From NCBI RefSeq assembly GCF_024648825.1, contig NZ_JANBBE010000001.1:1-64000 (forward strand): 64,000 bases of DNA, written 5' to 3'. The position numbers were made by a program, and so were the translations under genes. Shown in pieces: positions 59,900 through 64,000 of this stretch. The notes under the pieces were generated by a model. It searched no databases, was not told the DNA's origin, and saw only the letters and a list, made by a program, of their open reading frames with translations. Within the stretch, counting starts at the first letter, position 1; each line of letters starts with the position of its first letter. Origin of the DNA: Lentzea californiensis. GTDB lineage: Bacteria; Actinomycetota; Actinomycetes; Mycobacteriales; Pseudonocardiaceae.

Positions 59900-61114
59900 T
59901 TAGTCTGTTCCGGCCGTGGCGCGGAAAAGTTCAGCGGATTCAACACCATCCGGTCGCACGAGCACCGCCGGGTCCGACGCTGGGAGCCACACGGACTCAC
60001 CTCGCGCCAGCCTCAACTCCTCGCCACGGGCGTTGGTGAGTACCACGGCGCCGTCGGTGCAAATCATGATTTGCGGGCCCTCGTGGTTGATCCGGGTCTC
60101 GGCGGCCAGGTCCAACCTGGACAGTTCGAACTCCGGAGCGGGCGTGCGGTACACGCGGACGCCGGGCTGGACCTCCTCGCCCAGCAGCACTTCCATGTCG
60201 CCGCACGTGAAGTCGAGCACTCGCAGCAGCTCGGGCACGTCGACGTGCTTCGGCGTGAGGCCGCAGCGCAGGACGTTGTCCGAGTTCGCCAGGATCTCGA
60301 TGCCGGTGCCCCGCAGGTACGCGTGCAGGTTGCCGGCGGGCAGGTGGATGGCCTCGCCCGGCTGCAGCACGATCCGGTTCAGCAGCAGGGCCGCGAGCAC
60401 GCCCGAGTCGCCGGGGTAGGACTCGCCCAGCTCCAGGATCGTGCGGCACTCCAGGTCGAACTCGCCGTGCTCCTTCACGTGCAGCACGCACGCGTCCAGC
60501 ACCTGCGGGAGCAGCGACGACAGCGACGTCTGCGGCAGCGTGATCAGCATCGTGAACAGCGCGCGCAGGCCCGACGAGTCCGGCTGCGCGACCAGCATCT
60601 CGGTGTACGGCGAGAGCGCGGGCGCGTCCAGCGAGCGCAGCAACGAGACCGTCCGCGACGGCTCGCGGAACCCGGCCAGGGCGTGGAACTCGGTCAGGGC
60701 GCAGATCAGTTCCGGCTTGGCGGCCGGGTCCTTGTAGTTGCGGACCGCGGCGTCGAGCGGAACGCCACGGCGTTCCTCGGCGGCGAAACCCTCCGCCGCC
60801 TGCACGGCCGACGGGTGTGCCTGCAGGCTCAGCGCCTCGTCGGCGGCGAGCACCTTGAGAAGGAACGGGAGCCTGCTGCCCCACCTCTCGGCGACGCGCG
60901 GGCCGAGCTGGCCGTCGGGGTCCGCCGTCAGCAGGTCGAGCAGGGAGCGCTCGGTGCCGTCCGCGTCGCGAACGCGGGACGGGTCGCCGGGGTGGGCGCC
61001 CATCCACAGTTCGGCCTCGGGATGGGGTGCGGGCACCTCCTTCCCGAGCAGCTCGGCGATGGCCGTGCGTGAACCCCACGCATACGGCCTTACCGCGTTG
61101 TGCAGCAGGTCCAC
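59900..61114 (-). CDS. manA: Mannose-6-phosphate isomerase, class I
   Basis: 404 aa from GTG 61114. It interconverts fructose-6-phosphate and mannose-6-phosphate. NAVRPYAWGSRTAIAELLG at the start, AELWMGAHPGDPS, ALSLQAHPS (zinc-binding Gln and His) and GEAIHLPAGNLHAYLRG (zinc and active-site) are diagnostic. It supplies the mannose for cell-wall polymers, lipids and glycosylation. First step of the mannose operon; downstream of the TobH-like gene by 19 bases. Orthologue of Rv3255c. Confidence 0.94.
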   Translation of the reverse strand: MDLLHNAVRPYAWGSRTAIAELLGKEVPAPHPEAELWMGAHPGDPSRVRDADGTERSLLDLLTADPDGQLGPRVAERWGSRLPFLLKVLAADEALSLQAHPSAVQAAEGFAAEERRGVPLDAAVRNYKDPAAKPELICALTEFHALAGFREPSRTVSLLRSLDAPALSPYTEMLVAQPDSSGLRALFTMLITLPQTSLSSLLPQVLDACVLHVKEHGEFDLECRTILELGESYPGDSGVLAALLLNRIVLQPGEAIHLPAGNLHAYLRGTGIEILANSDNVLRCGLTPKHVDVPELLRVLDFTCGDMEVLLGEEVQPGVRVYRTPAPEFELSRLDLAAETRINHEGPQIMICTDGAVVLTNARGEELRLARGESVWLPASDPAVLVRPDGVESAELFRATAGTD

Positions 61115-61133
61115 TTCTGAGTCAGCTCCCAAA

Positions 61134-62198
61134 TCAGTACGGGTTGCCGCCGAGAGTCCCGGCGGCGAGCCCGAGGTACAGCGCGGCCAGTTCGAAGCGG
61201 AGCGCGAGCAGCGCGGCGCAGACCGCGTCGCCTCCCGCCACCTCGACGGCCGGCTCCAGCACGTCGGCCCCCGGCAGGGCGTCCTCGGCGACTTGCCGCA
61301 CGGCGTCGGCCATCGGGCCCTGCCGCACGGCCAGCAACAGCACGCGCACGAGTCCGCTGCCCGGCTCGTCGTCCGGGTCGGCGAAGAGGTCCGCACCCGA
61401 GGTCCCCTGCACCGCGCGGCGGTGCAGCACCGGGCGGGTCAGCGCCTGCGAATACCCGGAGACGTCGCAGGCCACGCCGGCGAACGCCCCCAGCACGCCG
61501 GCGCCGTGCACGCCGACCGACGTGGCGACCTCGTCGAGGCCCCACAGCAGCGGCGTGCGGTCGGCGACGCGCAACGCGAGCGACTTCGCCGGGTTCACGA
61601 ACGACTCGTGCGCCGGGTGGTCGCGCTCGGCCTCCCGGTCGAGCTCGTCCGCGATCAGTTGAACGTCGGCCTTGAGCAGGCCGAGCGAGTGCAGCACCAG
61701 CAGCCACGCGGCGAACGCGCGCGGGAAGCTGAAGCCCGGCGGCACGTCGATGCGGGGCGGCAGCAGCACGGCCCGGCCGGCGGCGGCCGCGGCGATCGGA
61801 CCGGAGTCCGGCGCCGTCAGCAGTGTGCGGGCGCCCCTGCGGACGGCCCTGTCGATCGACTCCGCGAGCACCCGGTCACCGGGGTCCTCGGTGTGCGCGA
61901 GCACCACGTCGAGGGCGCCCACCCACGGCGGCACCTCGTCGGACATCACCACCGGCACCGGACAGCCGGGGCCGAGCAACGCCATGACGACGTGGGCGAC
62001 GGCGACCGAGTGGCCGGGCCGGGTGATGAGCACGACCGCGCGCGGGCGTTCGGCGAAGATCCGCTCCACTCCCGCCTCGGCCGCGGCCTCTGCGGTGGAA
62101 CGGACCTGTGCCCCCGCACGTGCGGCGGCGCGCAGCCAGCCGCCCGTGTCCGCGTCGGCGAGGCGGCGCTGGTCGTCGAGCAGCGTGTCGTCGAGCAC
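61134..62198 (-). CDS. TobH/SIS-domain protein (Rv3256c-like)
   Basis: 354 aa. Two SIS-like halves (RAVVLITRPGHSVAVAHVVM and VPVVMSDEVPPWVGALDVVL, with an AHTEDPGD loop), as in phosphosugar isomerases. Proteins of this kind lie between manA and manB throughout actinobacteria and were noted as TobH in tobramycin clusters. It probably binds a sugar phosphate, perhaps a phosphomannose isomerase-type activity; unproven. GTG 62198. Confidence 0.8.
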   Translation of the reverse strand: MLDDTLLDDQRRLADADTGGWLRAAARAGAQVRSTAEAAAEAGVERIFAERPRAVVLITRPGHSVAVAHVVMALLGPGCPVPVVMSDEVPPWVGALDVVLAHTEDPGDRVLAESIDRAVRRGARTLLTAPDSGPIAAAAAGRAVLLPPRIDVPPGFSFPRAFAAWLLVLHSLGLLKADVQLIADELDREAERDHPAHESFVNPAKSLALRVADRTPLLWGLDEVATSVGVHGAGVLGAFAGVACDVSGYSQALTRPVLHRRAVQGTSGADLFADPDDEPGSGLVRVLLLAVRQGPMADAVRQVAEDALPGADVLEPAVEVAGGDAVCAALLALRFELAALYLGLAAGTLGGNPY

Positions 62199-62203
62199 CT
62201 ACG

Positions 62204-62404
62204 TCACCCAGCCGGCGGCGGCTCGACCGCCTCGTCCAGCAGCAGCACCGGAATGCCGTCGCGGACCGGGAACGAACGACCGCACGCGGTGCACGTGAGG
62301 AAGTCCGCCTCCGGGTCCGACGGCGTACCGACCTGCAACGGCGCGTGCTCGGGGCACGGGCAGGCGAGGATTTCCAGCAACTGCTCTTCGATCTTGACGG
62401 CCAC
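62204..62404 (-). CDS. Trm112-like zinc-binding protein (UPF0434)
   Basis: 66 aa. ILACPCPEHAPLQ and LTCTACGRSFPVRDGIPVLL give the CPxC-CxxC zinc ribbon and the GIPVLL signature of the Trm112/YcaR family. Eukaryotic Trm112 activates methyltransferases; the bacterial role is unclear. ATG 62404 lies 10 bases after the phosphomannomutase stop, and it ends 5 bases before the TobH-like gene, so it is part of the operon. Confidence 0.88.
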   Translation of the reverse strand: MAVKIEEQLLEILACPCPEHAPLQVGTPSDPEADFLTCTACGRSFPVRDGIPVLLLDEAVEPPPAG

Positions 62405-62414
62405 GGTGTTCTCC

Positions 62415-63767
62415 TCAGGCCCGCACGATCGCGAGGACCTCGTCGCTGAGCGCGGCGACGGCCTCGGGGGTGGCGGCTTCGACGTTCAGGCGCAGCAGCG
62501 GCTCGGTGTTCGAGGCACGCAGGTTGAACCACGACCCGTCCGCCAGCTGCACGGTGAGACCGTCCAGCTCGTCGATCGTGACGCCGTCCTTGGAGCCGTA
62601 CGCGTCCTTGATGGCGGCGATCCGACCTGCCTGGTCGCCGACCGTCGAGTTGATCTCACCGGAGGCGGCGTAGCGGTTGTAGATCGAGGTGAGCGCCGAC
62701 AGCGGGCCGTCCTGCTCACCGAGCGCGGCCAGCACGTGCAGCGCGGCCAGCATGCCGGTGTCGGCCTTCCAGAAGTCGCGGAAGTAGTAGTGCGCGGAGT
62801 GCTCGCCACCGAAGATGGCGCCGGTCCTGGCCATCTCCTCCTTGATGAACGAGTGGCCGACGCGCGTGCGCACGGGCTTGCCACCGTGCTCGGTGACGAT
62901 CTCCGGCACCGCGTGCGAGGTGATCAGGTTGTGGATGACGGTGCCGCCGGGGTCCTTGGCGAGCTCGCGCACGGCCACCAGCGCGGTGATCGCGGACGGG
63001 CTGACCGGGTCGCCGTTCTCGTCCACGACGAAGCAGCGGTCCGCGTCGCCGTCGAACGCGACACCGGCGTCGGCACCCTCGGCCTTGGTGCGGGCCTGCA
63101 GGTCGACGATGTTCTTGGGGTCGAGCGGGTTCGCCTCGTGGTTCGGGAAGCTGCCGTCCAGCTCGAAGTACATGGGGATGACCTCGATGGGCAGGCCCTC
63201 GAAGACCTGCGGCACCGTGTAGCCGCCCATGCCGTTGCCCGCGTCCACGACGATCTTGAGCGGGCGGATGTTCTTCAGGTCGACCAGCGCGTTGAGGTAC
63301 GCCGCGTAGTCGACGAGCATGTCGCGCTCCTCGAACGTGCCGGGCTCGACGCCCTCGGCGTCCGGGACCTGGTTCTCGGCGTCCTGGCGGATCTGCGCGA
63401 GACCGGTGTCCTGGCCGACCGGCGATGCACCCGCGCGGCACATCTTGATCCCGTTGTACTGCGCCGGGTTGTGGCTCGCGGTGAACATGGCGCCGGGCAG
63501 GTCGAGCTTGCCGGACGCGAAGTAGAGCATGTCCGTGCTGGCCAGGCCGATGCTGATCACGTTGACGCCCTGCGCCTGAGCGCCCTCGGCGAACGCACGG
63601 GACAGCCCCGGCGAGGAGTCACGCATGTCGTGACCGATCACGATGGTCGGTCCACCGACCAGGCGCGCGAAGGCGGCGCCGAAGTCCCGGACCAAGCCGG
63701 CGTCCAGCTGTTCGCCGACCACCCCGCGGATGTCGTACGCCTTGACGATGCCGGACAGGTCACGCAC
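62415..63767 (-). CDS. manB: Phosphomannomutase/phosphoglucomutase
   Basis: 450 aa from GTG 63767; GTG 63776 would add 3 residues, but its ribosome binding site (gggag) is then too close. It converts mannose-6-phosphate to mannose-1-phosphate for GDP-mannose. KAYDIRGVVGEQ begins the fold, MFTASHNPAQYNG holds the phosphorylated Ser, VAFDGDADRCFV the metal-binding Asps, and GEHSAHYYF the sugar specificity loop. Orthologue of Rv3257c. Confidence 0.95.
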   Translation of the reverse strand: MRDLSGIVKAYDIRGVVGEQLDAGLVRDFGAAFARLVGGPTIVIGHDMRDSSPGLSRAFAEGAQAQGVNVISIGLASTDMLYFASGKLDLPGAMFTASHNPAQYNGIKMCRAGASPVGQDTGLAQIRQDAENQVPDAEGVEPGTFEERDMLVDYAAYLNALVDLKNIRPLKIVVDAGNGMGGYTVPQVFEGLPIEVIPMYFELDGSFPNHEANPLDPKNIVDLQARTKAEGADAGVAFDGDADRCFVVDENGDPVSPSAITALVAVRELAKDPGGTVIHNLITSHAVPEIVTEHGGKPVRTRVGHSFIKEEMARTGAIFGGEHSAHYYFRDFWKADTGMLAALHVLAALGEQDGPLSALTSIYNRYAASGEINSTVGDQAGRIAAIKDAYGSKDGVTIDELDGLTVQLADGSWFNLRASNTEPLLRLNVEAATPEAVAALSDEVLAIVRA

Positions 63768-63849
63768 GCCGCACACTCCCGAATCTCGCTCTTGACGGCC
63801 ACTGCCTGGGCAGCCTACCGGCGAGAAGATTAGTGGTGCGTGTGGTCAG

Positions 63850-64000
63850 TCAGTCCTCGTGCGGATCGGGCAATACCCGCAGGTGCCCACGCCGATGAGA
63901 GCCCGCAGGCACATCGGGCAGCTTCGGGCTCACATCAGCCCGCCCAGCCTCCCGCACGGCCTCTGCCAGGGCCGTCAGGTCGTCCACAGTCGGCTCGGGC
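63850..64000 (-). CDS. C-terminal part of a probable DUF3499 protein, cut by the window edge
   Basis: The last 49 visible codons read VDDLTALAEAVREAGR, then GHLRVLPDPHED and a stop TGA at 63852-63850. Position just upstream of the phosphomannomutase and the HLRVLPDP ending match the actinobacterial DUF3499 family (Rv3258c type). The start lies outside the window, so size and domains cannot be checked. Confidence 0.6.
   Translation of the reverse strand, partial: PEPTVDDLTALAEAVREAGRADVSPKLPDVPAGSHRRGHLRVLPDPHED

Noticed and set aside
60738-63833. 1031-codon plus-strand frame opposite manA to manB
   Set aside because: It spans four well-supported genes on the other strand, with no domains; an antisense artefact.

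Overview
This window is chromosomal DNA from a high-GC actinomycete, most likely a member of the Pseudonocardiaceae (Lentzea, Saccharothrix or Actinosynnema-like). This placement is inferred. The evidence is strong third-position GC bias, many GTG starts, several starts that look leaderless (a TANNNT hexamer 6-7 nt before the start codon), and actinobacterial marker genes: a WhiB protein, SigR/RsrA, MtrA/MtrB/LpqB, DUF397, DUF574 methyltransferase, and the 24-residue ribosomal protein bL37. The gene order broadly follows, from memory, the Mycobacterium tuberculosis block Rv3218 to Rv3258c: lipid kinase, whiB1, pdtaS, rsrA/sigR, ybaK, SRAP, aroA, rsgA, a wax-ester-synthase-like gene, Rv3235-like, secA, hpf, comF, lpqB/mtrB/mtrA, tmk, ahcY, manA, TobH-like, phosphomannomutase.

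Layout. 1-2450: an island scar with two near-identical integrase 3' ends and a TacA/TacT-type toxin-antitoxin pair between ~75-bp direct repeats. 2471-9634: a secreted esterase-like hydrolase, small ORFs, a phosphatase, acetyltransferase, methyltransferase, trypsin-like protease and membrane proteins. 9844-20539: conserved regulatory and housekeeping genes (lipid kinase, whiB1 with two CRP-type sites, pdtaS, bL37, rsrA-sigR, ybaK, SRAP, aroA, rsgA, two DUF3558-like lipoproteins). 20540-28093: pruA and a mixed set including a wax ester synthase/DGAT-like protein, an APH-like kinase, a SpoU methyltransferase and a HAD hydrolase. 28601-40308: secA, hpf, comF, lpqB-mtrB-mtrA, a TIGR00027-type methyltransferase and tmk.

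40451-48013 is accessory DNA lying between tmk and ahcY, which are neighbours in M. tuberculosis. It holds a TerD-like 680-aa protein, an XRE/DUF397 regulatory pair, and the most interesting system in the window: a DddA/SCP1.201-type cytidine deaminase toxin overlapping its Imm1 immunity gene. Beside it lie an orphan Imm1 preceded by a toxin N-terminal stub that has lost its start codon, a decayed gene copy, and a Tdi1/DUF1851-type protein.

48081-58925: ahcY followed by a variable set (membrane serine hydrolase, TetR-controlled DUF2975/HTH pair, GlmL-like protein, P-loop kinase, MarR, amino acid permease). 58933-64000: a cation efflux protein and the mannose-activation operon (manA, TobH/SIS-like, Trm112-like, phosphomannomutase), which makes mannose-1-phosphate for GDP-mannose. 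It ends in a partial gene that looks like DUF3499.
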